A stretch of DNA of 64,000 nucleotides from Syntrophotalea acetylenica. GTDB taxonomy: Bacteria; Desulfobacterota; Desulfuromonadia; Desulfuromonadales; Syntrophotaleaceae. Location: assembly GCF_001888165.1 (NCBI RefSeq), contig NZ_CP015455.1:2784001-2848000 (forward strand), in the 5' to 3' direction. This document shows, in pieces, positions 8,467 through 15,622 of the stretch. Numbering within the stretch: position 1 is the first letter of the stretch; each line of letters begins with the position of its first letter. Below the pieces are notes generated by a model that was not told the DNA's origin, did no database searches, and worked only from the letters and a program-made list of their open reading frames with translations. The position numbers and the translations under genes are program-made.

Positions 8467-9060
8467 TTAGGCCTTTGGAGCAGGCTCGAAAAAAACACCA
8501 TTATCATGAGCTTCCGATAGCAGTTTTTGATAGAACTTTTCCAGCATCCCACCGGAGAAATACTTGTTCATGTACGCCAACACTTCACGGTATTCAACAT
8601 TCAACTTCCGGTATGAAGAATGACGCTCGTTGGTGCATAGATTCTGAATGAGAGGCATTAATTTATCAGCTGACTTGACAATTTTGGACTCAATCGAGTC
8701 TTGGCTTATGTACTCATCAAATAAAGATGAGAGGTCTTTTGCTGCTGCTTCAGGCAACATTGAGAATAATTTTTCAGCTGCTTTTTTTTCTTTCTCTTCC
8801 TTGTTATTTTTATCACCCCGATACGGGTTGGTGTCACCTGCATAAATTTCTGGCAAATCGTGAATTAATGCCATCTTTAAAAGTTTGGCGATATCGATAT
8901 TACCAAGTTCGTTTTCAAGAAGAATCAGGAAAATGGCCAAGTGCCAGGAATGTTCTGCATCACTTTCAGCCCTACCGTCACTGGTTGTCTGGCATACTCT
9001 TTCACAGGTCTTAAATTTCTCGATTTCCTTTAGAAAATTGATTGTGGCTTCTATTTCCAT
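8467..9060 (-). CDS. HD-domain phosphohydrolase (YfbR-like)
   Basis: A 197-residue HD-superfamily metal-dependent phosphohydrolase. The histidine of 'AEHSWHLAIF' (about residues 35-44), the HD pair in 'ALIHDLPEIYAGD' (about 67-79) and a downstream aspartate near residue 130 in 'KSADKLMPLIQNL' match the HD_3 family, to which 5'-deoxynucleotidase YfbR belongs. Substrate is probably a nucleoside monophosphate. The start codon lies just left of the attC at about 9073-9175, so this is a likely cassette gene in array direction. Confidence 0.85.
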   Translation of the reverse strand: MEIEATINFLKEIEKFKTCERVCQTTSDGRAESDAEHSWHLAIFLILLENELGNIDIAKLLKMALIHDLPEIYAGDTNPYRGDKNNKEEKEKKAAEKLFSMLPEAAAKDLSSLFDEYISQDSIESKIVKSADKLMPLIQNLCTNERHSSYRKLNVEYREVLAYMNKYFSGGMLEKFYQKLLSEAHDNGVFFEPAPKA

Positions 9061-9072
9061 TACATATCTCTT

Positions 9073-9175
9073 TATTTATTTGCATACCCGGCGGCGACGA
9101 GACGGTACGGCCTGGTAGAAATCAAGACAGGAACCACCCCTGTCTCACCCGTCCGAGTACGGCGATTTGTTAAGG
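9073..9175 (-). other. attC site (left arm decayed)
   Basis: Long-type attC. It shares CCGGCGGCGACG, CGGCCTGGTAGAAA and TGTCTCACCCGTCCGAGT with the sites at 13903 and 14576. The right core is GTTAAGG at 9169-9175. The left core has lost the expected AAC (reads around TTGCATAC), so this end is uncertain. Confidence 0.72.
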
Positions 9176-9185
9176 ACGCCCCTCA

Positions 9186-9209
9186 TGTACAGTAGCGCGT
9201 ACCTGTACA
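9186..9209 (+). promoter_or_regulatory. YefM-type operator upstream of yefM copy 1
   Basis: Two TGTACA boxes at 9186-9191 and 9204-9209, 17 bp before the yefM start. TGTACA-centred palindromes are the known binding sites of YefM in Escherichia coli autoregulation. The same arrangement precedes the other two copies. Confidence 0.65.
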
Positions 9210-9226
9210 GAAACGGAGGTGACATT

Positions 9227-9478
9227 ATGGACGCTATTTCCTATACCAAAGTTCGCAGCAACTTGGCGAAGACCATGGAAAAAGTCTGTGAGGACCACTC
9301 CCCTATCATTATCACCCGCCGCAATGAAAACTCGGTTGTGATGATATCCCTTGAAGACTATCAGGCCCTTGAAGAAACAGCTTATCTGCTGCGGAGCCCT
9401 AAAAACGCCCGGCGCCTCCTGGAATCGATTGCCGAACCTGAATCCGGCGGAGGGGTAGCGCGGGAATTGAGCGAATGA
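9227..9478 (+). CDS. yefM: YefM/Phd-type antitoxin, copy 1 (orphan)
   Basis: An 83-residue Phd/YefM antitoxin: 'MDAISYTKVRSNLAKTMEKVCEDHSP' is the DNA-binding N-terminal fold, and the acidic C-terminus should wrap the toxin. GGAGGTGAC precedes the ATG. It is nearly identical to the copies at 14061 and 14734, but its yoeB partner at 9475 is frameshifted, so the antitoxin stands alone. It points against the array direction and is framed by attC sites on both sides. A lone antitoxin could still neutralise YoeB made from the intact copies. Confidence 0.9.
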   Translation: MDAISYTKVRSNLAKTMEKVCEDHSPIIITRRNENSVVMISLEDYQALEETAYLLRSPKNARRLLESIAEPESGGGVARELSE

Positions 9479-9677
9479 AGCTGGCATTTTCCGAAAACGC
9501 CTCAACTCTCTAATTCGGGATATTCAACGTTCCCCATACGAAGAGCCATGCAAACCCGAACCTCTCAAACACGGCCTATCTGGCTATTGGTCACGCCGCA
9601 TTACCGATGAGCACCGCATTGTCTATAAAGTCGGTAACGATGCTATTTTCATCGCTCTGGCAAAATACCACTACTGA
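9475..9677 (+). pseudogene. yoeB: yoeB toxin remnant with 52-bp deletion
   Basis: Aligned with the intact yoeB at 14309-14563, this copy lacks exactly 52 bp between two GCCT repeats, consistent with slippage or recombination at short direct repeats. The shift gives a stop after 12 codons. The rest of the gene, including the 'SGYWSRRITDEHRIVYK' region and the terminal 'YHY', is still readable in another frame. Confidence 0.93.
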
Positions 9678-9691
9678 TCCTCGTGCCCCCC

Positions 9692-9769
9692 CCTTAACGT
9701 TAAAATAAGCGGCGACGACGTGATGATACGGCCTAGTAGAGCCATTTTCGAGAAGCGCCAATGTTACAA
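9692..9769 (-). other. attC-like site (shortened)
   Basis: Left core CCTTAAC (9692-9698) and the GCGGCGACGACG/CGGCCTAGTAGA blocks match the long attC family. The right part has diverged or shortened; the best right core is GTTACAA at 9763-9769. It sits between a yoeB remnant and the next array-direction gene. Confidence 0.55.
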
Positions 9770-9779
9770 TCGTCCGCCT

Positions 9780-10262
9780 TCATTTTGTGGTTAAGCTTCC
9801 ACCATTATAGGTCAAATATTCATTTATTGTTTTGTAAAATCTAGGGTGCTTTTTATGAAGCAACTCTTTCAATGACTTTAAGTCTTCACTTTGAAGAAGT
9901 TGATCAAATTCATACGCGGTTAAATCTAATTGACGGCAGTATTTATCTATTATTGTCTGGGGAGCGACTCTGTGGAGATTGGCTAAATAATTAGTAGCAT
10001 TTGATCGGGACATTTTTGCAAACCTTACAAGGTAGGCAACTTGTAACGTATGTTCTAATGCCTTTGGCACCCCGCCTGGCAAAACGGGAAGAGAAACCCC
10101 TGATTTTCTGGTGAAAGCCGCAGACACGTCATTATTCGTGTTCTTGCCATTGCTTAGAAGTATTCTTCGTAAAACATCATTCGGGGAATCAACGAAAGGG
10201 GTTGCCTGCTTTTGAAGAAAGTTGAAAATTTCTTCATCGATTTCGATAGTTATCTTTCGCAT
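9780..10262 (-). CDS. Hypothetical protein with SeqA-N/ribbon-helix-helix-like start
   Basis: A 160-residue protein. The first about 38 residues (MRKITIEIDEEIFNFLQKQA then 'SPNDVLRRILLS') resemble the ribbon-helix-helix or SeqA N-terminal pattern: one beta strand, then two helices with a conserved 'DVLRR' block. The remaining residues are helical with no motif I recognise. A DNA-binding role is an inference from the N-terminus only. GGGAGGA precedes the ATG. It lies in array direction just right of the attC-like site at 9692-9769 and is a likely cassette gene. Confidence 0.6.
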   Translation of the reverse strand: MRKITIEIDEEIFNFLQKQATPFVDSPNDVLRRILLSNGKNTNNDVSAAFTRKSGVSLPVLPGGVPKALEHTLQVAYLVRFAKMSRSNATNYLANLHRVAPQTIIDKYCRQLDLTAYEFDQLLQSEDLKSLKELLHKKHPRFYKTINEYLTYNGGSLTTK

Positions 10263-10468
10263 ATTGTCCTCCCTCAGGGTCTCGTATTTCTTGGTTATGC
10301 GAAAGTATACTTAAGTTTTTTAGTATTTCAAGTCAAAATTGAAAAACAATGCTAACATATTGTATTATTGACGTTTTTAACCCTAAAGCCAATTACACTC
10401 TAGAAGCTTTTTCTTGGGCAGAAGCGCTTTTTAGAGATGCTGGTAAAATGCGCTGACAACCCCAGCTA

Positions 10469-12149
10469 GTGTCTATCCGGAAAGTCATAAGCTGTTGTAA
10501 TTACGAACAAAATACACGTTTTTGTACTTGAATTCTTGAGCGTGGCATGACAATATAACCCTCTACCTGTTGAATTTATTCAACTTCAATACGGTCAGGA
10601 GGGCTTGTGAGGCGAAAAATCAATCGACAAATGTCCATCTTCGAGCTCATGCATACCAGCGCCATCGCCAAAGAGCTGCGCTGCATTTCGCAGATTCTGG
10701 ATCACACGCCGGATATCCTCGATGCTGTTCACCGCGATCTGCTTCAGGGTCGGCGCGAGGATACCGGGCGCTGCGGGCTGACGGCTGACCAGGTGCTGCG
10801 CTGCGCCGTTCTCAAACAGTATCGCGAGCTGACCTATGAGGAACTGGCCTTCTACCTGGAAGATTCCGTCGCCTTCCGCTCTTTTGCTCGCCTTGAGATG
10901 GGCGTTTATCCCCGCAAGTCGATCCTCCAGGACAGTATCAAGAGCTTGACGGAGTCAACCTGGGAGGCCTTGCACCACCTGATCCTCGGCTACGCCGCCG
11001 GGACGAGAATCGAGACGGGCAAGAAGGTGCGCATCGACTCCACCGCCATTGAGACCAACATCCATCATCCCACCGACTCCTCGCTGCTGTGGGACGGTAT
11101 TCGGATCATGACCCGTTGGATGGTCGAGGGCCATCAGCTCAGGCCTCGTCCGGATTACCCATTTTCCGATCATCGCCGGGTAGCCAAAAAGCGCGCCCTA
11201 ACCATCCTCAATGCCCGCAAGCAGGAAACCCGCGTGGCCGCTTACCGCGACCTGGTGGAGGTAGCCCGCAAGGTCTGCGGCTATGCCCGGGAGGCGATCC
11301 CCGTTCTGGGCGCCTACCAGGGCGACAGCTTCCAAGACGGCTGCACCGCGCACCTTCTGGCACAGCAGCTGGAGCGCGCCCTGCGCATTCTCGAAAAGGT
11401 CATCGACCAGACCAAGCGGCGTGTTTTTCGCGACGAAAAGGTTCCGGCCTCGGAGAAAATCATCTCCTTTTTCGAGAGCCACAGCGACATCATCGTCAAG
11501 TCGCGCCGCGACACCGAGTACGGTCACAAGGTCTTTTTTACCGGTGGCGCCTCCAATCTGATTCTGGACTGCGTGATCGCCCGCGGCAATCCCGCCGACA
11601 GCGATCAATACATCGACATGCTGGAGCGCCATCAGCAACGTTTCGGCACCATGCCGCGCCAGGCCAGCGCCGATGGGGGCTTTGCCTCCAAGGACAATCT
11701 GTCGTTTGCCAAAGAGCATCAGGTCAAGGATGCCGTCTTCTCCAAGCGGCGCGGCCTTGGGGTGCTCGACATGGCCAAGAGCAATTGGGTCTACAAGCGC
11801 CTGAAGCACTTTCGCGCCGGGATCGAGGCCAATATTTCCGCCCTGAAACGGCGCTTTGGCCTGACCCGCTGTACCTGGAGCGGATGGCGCGGATTCAGGC
11901 GCTATGTCTGGAGCAATGTCGTCTCGTACAACCTGCTGGTTCTGGCACGCATCGAACTGGCCCAGGGCTAACGCGACAAAAAAGGCTGTAAAACTCGCCC
12001 CCGACAGGAATCGTGCGTCCTTATGCCGCACTTTTGGGATAAATCGGGGGTGCTATGAGACTCAACAATTTCGAAACCCTGCGGATCTGGCATTTGTCTT
12101 GCCGCCAGAGTGGCCACGCCTGACAAAAACCGGGGTTTCCGGATGGACA
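10469..12149 (+). mobile_element. Insertion sequence with 7-bp target duplication
   Basis: 1,681 bp carrying one transposase gene. The ends are inverted: left GTGTCTATCCGGAAA, right (reverse complement) TGTCCATCCGGAAA. CCAGCTA flanks both sides (10462-10468 and 12150-12156), consistent with a 7-bp target duplication; excision in silico restores an open frame. The terminal inverted repeat resembles the ends of the repeats at 2350, 5836 and 28231, which may be non-autonomous relatives. Confidence 0.85.
10607..11971 (+). CDS. DDE transposase (ISNCY/IS1182-type)
   Basis: A 454-residue transposase. The N-terminal helical region contains 'GRCGLTADQVLRCAVLKQYRELTYEELAFYLEDS' (about residues 55-88), typical of these families. 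The DDE catalytic region includes 'KVRIDSTAIETNIHHP' (first Asp near residue 144), 'ASADGGFASKDNL' (second Asp near 354) and a C-terminal 'HFRAGIEANISALKRRFG' with the glutamate near 408. GTG start at 10607 with CAGGAGGG upstream. The frame is intact, so the element may be active. Exact IS family needs an ISfinder search. Confidence 0.88.
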   Translation: MRRKINRQMSIFELMHTSAIAKELRCISQILDHTPDILDAVHRDLLQGRREDTGRCGLTADQVLRCAVLKQYRELTYEELAFYLEDSVAFRSFARLEMGVYPRKSILQDSIKSLTESTWEALHHLILGYAAGTRIETGKKVRIDSTAIETNIHHPTDSSLLWDGIRIMTRWMVEGHQLRPRPDYPFSDHRRVAKKRALTILNARKQETRVAAYRDLVEVARKVCGYAREAIPVLGAYQGDSFQDGCTAHLLAQQLERALRILEKVIDQTKRRVFRDEKVPASEKIISFFESHSDIIVKSRRDTEYGHKVFFTGGASNLILDCVIARGNPADSDQYIDMLERHQQRFGTMPRQASADGGFASKDNLSFAKEHQVKDAVFSKRRGLGVLDMAKSNWVYKRLKHFRAGIEANISALKRRFGLTRCTWSGWRGFRRYVWSNVVSYNLLVLARIELAQG

Positions 12150-12444
12150 CCAGCTAAAAAGAAAGCAAAAACGCCTATCAGGGCTCCAAGCAATGAACCA
12201 ACCCAGCCCCGACGCCCAAAATGCTTCCAAAGCAGAAAGAAAAACCAGGCATTCCATACCAGAATGCCCGGACCGGCACTTGGATTGATTGGTTGGCCTG
12301 CGAAGGCAGGAATAAATAACCCCGCATATGCCAAGATCAATAAGACGCCGACAATGATAAGCCATATTTTTTTCGAATTACCCTTTGGCACCATCACCGG
12401 CCCTTGTTCTTGAACAGGCTCTGAGTTCATACACTTCCCTCCAT

Positions 12445-12562
12445 GCTTAACGGTTCATGATAACCGGCGGCGACGAACTGCTTGCCAACCACCGCAATTT
12501 TAGATTTTGCTTTTCAATTTAACACAGACGTATTTTCCGTCCGGTTGATTAGTTTGTTAGCC
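12445..12562 (-). other. attC site (118 bp)
   Basis: Left core GCTTAAC (12445-12451, perfect RYYYAAC) and right core GTTAGCC (12556-12562). The left part includes AACCGGCGGCGACGAA as in other long sites; the right part includes GTCCGGTTGA. The stop codon of the DUF1294 gene falls inside the right core. In array direction this site belongs to that cassette. Confidence 0.8.
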
Positions 12563-13180
12563 CAATGGAATGTTTTGCAATAGAGAATTCAGTAACCTTG
12601 AACCGTTAGAGCTGAATAGCCAGATGAAGCCAAATAAATTCAAAACCACGGTTACCCAAAATACAGACCTGAATGATTCTTTTTTTGTCTTATGACGTAA
12701 ATTTTGTTGAGCCACTAATGCGCCAGGCCAACCGCCAGCAATTGAAAACAGGTGCAAAGTGCTTTCCTGAGTTCTCCATTTACCTTTTTGGGCGGCGGAT
12801 TTGTCTAATGCGTATGCAATATACGTAAGGATGCTTAACGATGTGTAAATAATAAGGATATGTATTGGAAACTTCCCACTCAGCACCGTAGCTGCTACAG
12901 AACCTAAAAACAGTATTGCTAATACAATAGGAAATTTTGCCGTACTTTTGTTTTCGTGTTTAACAGGCTTATCCTCTGCGCGAGTTGCGTTTATGGCACA
13001 TGGACGACCTCGTTTGTCTGAGGATTCACTGTAATTGACTTTTTGACCAATCTCGGGTTGGCGATGTCGATTGCTGAAGTCTTTAATGTGGACAAAAATT
13101 TGCTTTTCACCAGAGGCAGGTGAAATAAAGCCGAATTCTTTATCTTTGTTCCACGATGTAATTGTCCCTCTTTTTCTCAT
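12557..13180 (-). CDS. Cold-shock domain + DUF1294 membrane protein
   Basis: A 207-residue fusion. Residues about 1-65 form a cold-shock domain with the RNP-1-like 'EFGFISP' and RNP-2-like 'IFVHIKDF' motifs, which bind single-stranded nucleic acid. After a charged linker come hydrophobic helices and the DUF1294 domain, with its typical 'YALDKSAAQKGKWRTQESTLHL' and 'GGWPGALVAQQNLRHKTKK' blocks (about residues 120-170). The combination is common among bacterial proteins of unknown role, probably anchored in the inner membrane. The stop codon lies within the attC at 12445-12562, so this is a clear cassette gene. Confidence 0.88.
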   Translation of the reverse strand: MRKRGTITSWNKDKEFGFISPASGEKQIFVHIKDFSNRHRQPEIGQKVNYSESSDKRGRPCAINATRAEDKPVKHENKSTAKFPIVLAILFLGSVAATVLSGKFPIHILIIYTSLSILTYIAYALDKSAAQKGKWRTQESTLHLFSIAGGWPGALVAQQNLRHKTKKESFRSVFWVTVVLNLFGFIWLFSSNGSRLLNSLLQNIPLG

Positions 13181-13196
13181 ATCAATTTCTTTTAAG

Positions 13197-13326
13197 GGCT
13201 AACGCCGCGTTTCACCGGACGGCGGTTAATCAGTAGGATTTTTGTTTAATGGAACAGCAAGTGAGCAGGTACAGCATTTATTAACCGCAGGATATAGCCT
13301 CTCCGTGTGCAAACGCATTGTTAGCC
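13197..13326 (-). other. attC site (130 bp)
   Basis: Left core GGCTAAC (13197-13203), right core GTTAGCC (13320-13326). Inner arms also pair: GCGTTTCACCGG on the left against CCGTGTGCAAACGC on the right, the latter with an extra base, as in L''/L' of attC sites. The following ORF stops inside it. Confidence 0.85.
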
Positions 13327-13881
13327 GGACTGCCCACTCTCCCACGCTTGAGCGTACTCCTTACAACCACGCGCCATAGGGACCAAGACAGTGTCTATGG
13401 AAAGTGGGAACTCAGTCGCTGCAGCAGAATTGACACCTTCGACCCCGTAGTGCGTCACCATGGTCTCGTGTAGCCTCCGCTCCACATCGTCGGTGCTATT
13501 GTAGCGACCCGACGTATGCGCGAGTACATTCCTCAGCCTTCGAACAATGTTGACGTCCTGGAATCCGGGCAGATTCTCGTTAAGCCTCCCTTGGTCCTGA
13601 GTGGGTATGACCCCATGATACTCAAGTAGTGCACACAGCCGAATAACGAAGTTTTGGTTTATCCAGTGACCGATCGCGTTGATGGCATGCACCTGGTCGA
13701 GTGTGACCAGCTTAGCAAATCGGAATTCTATATTAATTCCTTCTTGCTGATAATAAGGGGCTGTTGAGAATGAGCCGTGGTCAACTGCGGATTCATTCAT
13801 ATAAGGGAAGACCGCACGGGTTCTAAACAGGTACTCCATCTGTTGTTCGATCTGTGCAGGGATATCAATGGCGGATGGCAA
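13321..13881 (-). CDS. Hypothetical cassette protein, possible HEPN-like
   Basis: A 186-residue helical protein of unknown function. A TTG start at 13881 is preferred because GAAGGAG sits about 8 nt before it; longer in-frame extensions would read through the attC. Near the centre, 'RRLRNVLAHTSG' contains an R-x4-H motif (RNVLAH) in a helical context, the signature of HEPN domains, many of which are RNases in toxin or defence systems. That link is an inference from one motif. The stop codon lies within the attC at 13197-13326, and another attC begins 22 bp upstream of the start, so the gene fills one cassette. Confidence 0.65.
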   Translation of the reverse strand: MPSAIDIPAQIEQQMEYLFRTRAVFPYMNESAVDHGSFSTAPYYQQEGINIEFRFAKLVTLDQVHAINAIGHWINQNFVIRLCALLEYHGVIPTQDQGRLNENLPGFQDVNIVRRLRNVLAHTSGRYNSTDDVERRLHETMVTHYGVEGVNSAAATEFPLSIDTVLVPMARGCKEYAQAWESGQSG

Positions 13882-13902
13882 TTCAGCTCTCCTTCTCGGA
13901 CA

Positions 13903-14007
13903 GGCTAACGTAAAGGTCACCGGCGGCGACGGGACGGTCCGGCCTGGTAGAAACCTAAACGGAAACCGCCACTGTCTCACCCGTCCGAGTGAAGCGACTT
14001 GTTAAGG
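13903..14007 (-). other. attC site (105 bp), YefM-YoeB family copy
   Basis: Cores GGCTAAC (13903-13909) and GTTAAGG (14001-14007). Contains ACCGGCGGCGACGGGACGG and TGTCTCACCCGTCCGAGT. Identical from 13906 onward to the site at 14576-14680. Confidence 0.88.
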
Positions 14008-14019
14008 GCTACCTCTTGT

Positions 14020-14043
14020 GGTACAGTAAAACGCACATGTACA
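14020..14043 (+). promoter_or_regulatory. YefM-type operator, copy 2
   Basis: GGTACA (14020-14025) and TGTACA (14038-14043) boxes, 17 bp upstream of yefM. One box differs by one base from the copy at 9186. Confidence 0.6.
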
Positions 14044-14060
14044 GAAATGGAGGTGACAGC

Positions 14061-14312
14061 ATGGAAGCAATTTCTTATACCAAAGCTCGCAGCAACTTGG
14101 CCAAGGCCATGGAAAAAGTCTGTGAGGACCACTCCCCTATCATTATCACCCGTCGCAATGAAAACTCGGTTGTGATGATATCCCTTGAAGACTACCAGGC
14201 CCTTGAAGAAACGGCTTATCTGCTGCGAAGTCCTAAAAACGCCCGGCGACTCCTGGAATCAATTGCTGAACTTGAATCCGGCGGAGGAGTAGAGCGGGAG
14301 TTGAGCGAATGA
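14061..14312 (+). CDS. yefM: YefM/Phd-type antitoxin, copy 2
   Basis: An 83-residue antitoxin and autorepressor of the Phd/YefM family. The N-terminus 'MEAISYTKARSNLAKAMEKVCEDHSP' precedes the conserved 'SVVMISLEDYQALEETAYLLRSPKN' (about residues 34-58). GGAGGTGAC precedes the ATG. Overlaps yoeB by 4 bp (ATGA), so the two are translationally coupled. Opposite to the array direction, with its own operator, so expression does not depend on the integron promoter. Confidence 0.95.
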   Translation: MEAISYTKARSNLAKAMEKVCEDHSPIIITRRNENSVVMISLEDYQALEETAYLLRSPKNARRLLESIAELESGGGVERELSE

Positions 14313-14563
14313 AGCTGGTATTTTCCGAAAATGCCTGGGACGATTACCAATATTGGCTGCGAACCGACAAAAAACTCCTCAAACGCCTCAACTCGCTAAT
14401 TCGGGATATTCAACGCTCTCCATACGAAGGGATCGGTAAACCCGAACCTCTCAAACACGGTTTATCTGGCTATTGGTCACGTCGCATTACCGACGAGCAC
14501 CGCATTGTCTATAAAGTCGATGACGATGCAATTTTCATCGCCCAGGCAAGATACCACTACTGA
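14309..14563 (+). CDS. yoeB: YoeB toxin, copy 2
   Basis: An 84-residue ribosome-dependent mRNA endonuclease of the RelE fold. Family landmarks are present: 'WDDYQYW' near residue 10, 'GIGKPEPLKHGLSGYWSRRI' with the catalytic glutamate near 46 and arginine in the RRI region, and the C-terminal 'ARYHY' with histidine 83. Length is normal for YoeB. Identical to the copy at 14982. Confidence 0.95.
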   Translation: MKLVFSENAWDDYQYWLRTDKKLLKRLNSLIRDIQRSPYEGIGKPEPLKHGLSGYWSRRITDEHRIVYKVDDDAIFIAQARYHY

Positions 14564-14575
14564 TCATCGCGCCAC

Positions 14576-14680
14576 CCTTAACGTAAAGGTCACCGGCGGC
14601 GACGGGACGGTCCGGCCTGGTAGAAACCTAAACGGAAACCGCCACTGTCTCACCCGTCCGAGTGAAGCGACTTGTTAAGG
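14576..14680 (-). other. attC site (105 bp) between the two YefM-YoeB cassettes
   Basis: Cores CCTTAAC (14576-14582) and GTTAAGG (14674-14680); extended arms CCCTTAAC and GTTAAGGG are perfect complements. Confidence 0.9.
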
Positions 14681-14692
14681 GCTACCTCTTGT

Positions 14693-14716
14693 GGTACAGT
14701 AAAACGCACATGTACA
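14693..14716 (+). promoter_or_regulatory. YefM-type operator, copy 3
   Basis: Identical to the copy at 14020-14043, shifted by 673 bp. Confidence 0.6.
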
Positions 14717-14733
14717 GAAATGGAGGTGACAGC

Positions 14734-14985
14734 ATGGAAGCAATTTCTTATACCAAAGCTCGCAGCAACTTGGCCAAGGCCATGGAAAAAGTCTGTGAGG
14801 ACCACTCCCCTATCATTATCACCCGTCGCAATGAAAACTCGGTTGTGATGATATCCCTTGAAGACTACCAGGCCCTTGAAGAAACGGCTTATCTGCTGCG
14901 AAGTCCTAAAAACGCCCGGCGACTCCTGGAATCAATTGCTGAACTTGAATCCGGCGGAGGAGTAGAGCGGGAGTTGAGCGAATGA
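14734..14985 (+). CDS. yefM: YefM/Phd-type antitoxin, copy 3
   Basis: Identical to the antitoxin at 14061-14312. Second unit of the tandem cassette duplication. The two identical antitoxins should be fully interchangeable, so loss of either cassette alone would not free the toxin. Confidence 0.95.
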   Translation: MEAISYTKARSNLAKAMEKVCEDHSPIIITRRNENSVVMISLEDYQALEETAYLLRSPKNARRLLESIAELESGGGVERELSE

Positions 14986-15236
14986 AGCTGGTATTTTCCG
15001 AAAATGCCTGGGACGATTACCAATATTGGCTGCGAACCGACAAAAAACTCCTCAAACGCCTCAACTCGCTAATTCGGGATATTCAACGCTCTCCATACGA
15101 AGGGATCGGTAAACCCGAACCTCTCAAACACGGTTTATCTGGCTATTGGTCACGTCGCATTACCGACGAGCACCGCATTGTCTATAAAGTCGATGACGAT
15201 GCAATTTTCATCGCCCAGGCAAGATACCACTACTGA
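14982..15236 (+). CDS. yoeB: YoeB toxin, copy 3
   Basis: Identical to the toxin at 14309-14563, overlapping its yefM by 4 bp. The stop codon lies 12 bp before the short attC at 15249-15308, which belongs to the next array-direction cassette. Confidence 0.95.
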   Translation: MKLVFSENAWDDYQYWLRTDKKLLKRLNSLIRDIQRSPYEGIGKPEPLKHGLSGYWSRRITDEHRIVYKVDDDAIFIAQARYHY

Positions 15237-15248
15237 TCATCGCGCCAC

Positions 15249-15308
15249 CCTTAACGCCAGAGTTCAACCGCGCGAGGTACGAGCGTCGGTTGGAGCGTCT
15301 TGTTGGGC
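15249..15308 (-). other. attC site (60 bp, classical short type)
   Basis: Cores CCTTAAC (15249-15255) and GTTGGGC (15302-15308, perfect GTTRRRY). Inner arms TTCAACCG and CGGTTGGA pair. The last codons of the HigA-like antitoxin are inside it. Confidence 0.9.
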
Positions 15309-15614
15309 CTGATTTGGGATATGCACAGCTTCCGCATGCAACTTCAAACCCAGCGCTGCCATAACTTTTAGGATTGTGTCGAACCCGGGAGTTCGCTCTC
15401 CGGAAAGCGCCTTGTAAAGACTCTCACGAGACACGCCTGCATCGCGTGCTACTTGCGACATACCTTTTGCACGGGCAATGTCACCAAGAGCTTTGGCTAT
15501 GAACGCGGCGTCACCGTTTGCTTCCTCTAAGCAGGCTTCCAAATATGCAGCCATTTCTTCAGGGGTACGGAGATGCTCAGCAACATCGTAGCGGGAGGTA
15601 CCTGTCTTTTTCAT
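15264..15614 (-). CDS. Addiction-module antidote protein (HigA-like)
   Basis: A 116-residue antitoxin of the COG3636 type with a C-terminal helix-turn-helix: 'MSQVARDAGVSRESLYKALSGERTPGFDTILKVMAALGLKL' (about residues 54-94). It lies 8 bp after the toxin gene, the toxin-first order usual for HigBA-like modules. The last about 15 codons (from 'NQAQQDAPTD' on) are encoded by the attC at 15249-15308, so the tail depends on the recombination site. In array direction. Confidence 0.9.
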   Translation of the reverse strand: MKKTGTSRYDVAEHLRTPEEMAAYLEACLEEANGDAAFIAKALGDIARAKGMSQVARDAGVSRESLYKALSGERTPGFDTILKVMAALGLKLHAEAVHIPNQAQQDAPTDARTSRG

Positions 15615-15622
15615 GGGATATC

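Larger units (their letters stand above)
10400..12430 (-). pseudogene. Small membrane protein cassette gene split by an IS
   Basis: The gene starts at 12430 (GGAGGGAAG before the ATG) and encodes a protein with two or three hydrophobic helices, including 'IWLIIVGVLLILAYAGLFIPAFAG' (about residues 22-45) and 'GALIGVFAFFLAG' (about 82-94). The IS at 10469-12149 interrupts it. Joining the flanks and keeping one CCAGCTA copy restores an open frame that continues '...FFLAGLSAHFTSISKK' and stops at 10400-10402. About 115 residues in total. As it stands the frame runs into IS sequence and stops at 12062. Family not recognised. Confidence 0.75.
13906..15251 (+). repeat. Perfect 673-bp tandem duplication of a YefM-YoeB cassette
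   Basis: Bases 13906-14578 and 14579-15251 are two units of 673 bp that I find identical throughout. Each unit holds one attC, the operator, yefM and yoeB. The unit boundary falls within the attC core region (TAACG), so each unit is exactly one integron cassette, and duplication by integrase is the simplest explanation. Lack of differences implies a recent event or an assembly artefact. Confidence 0.93.

Noticed and set aside
11089-11991. A long second frame inside the IS transposase
   Set aside because: The DDE motifs and family blocks are all in the 10607-11971 frame; the other is a shadow.
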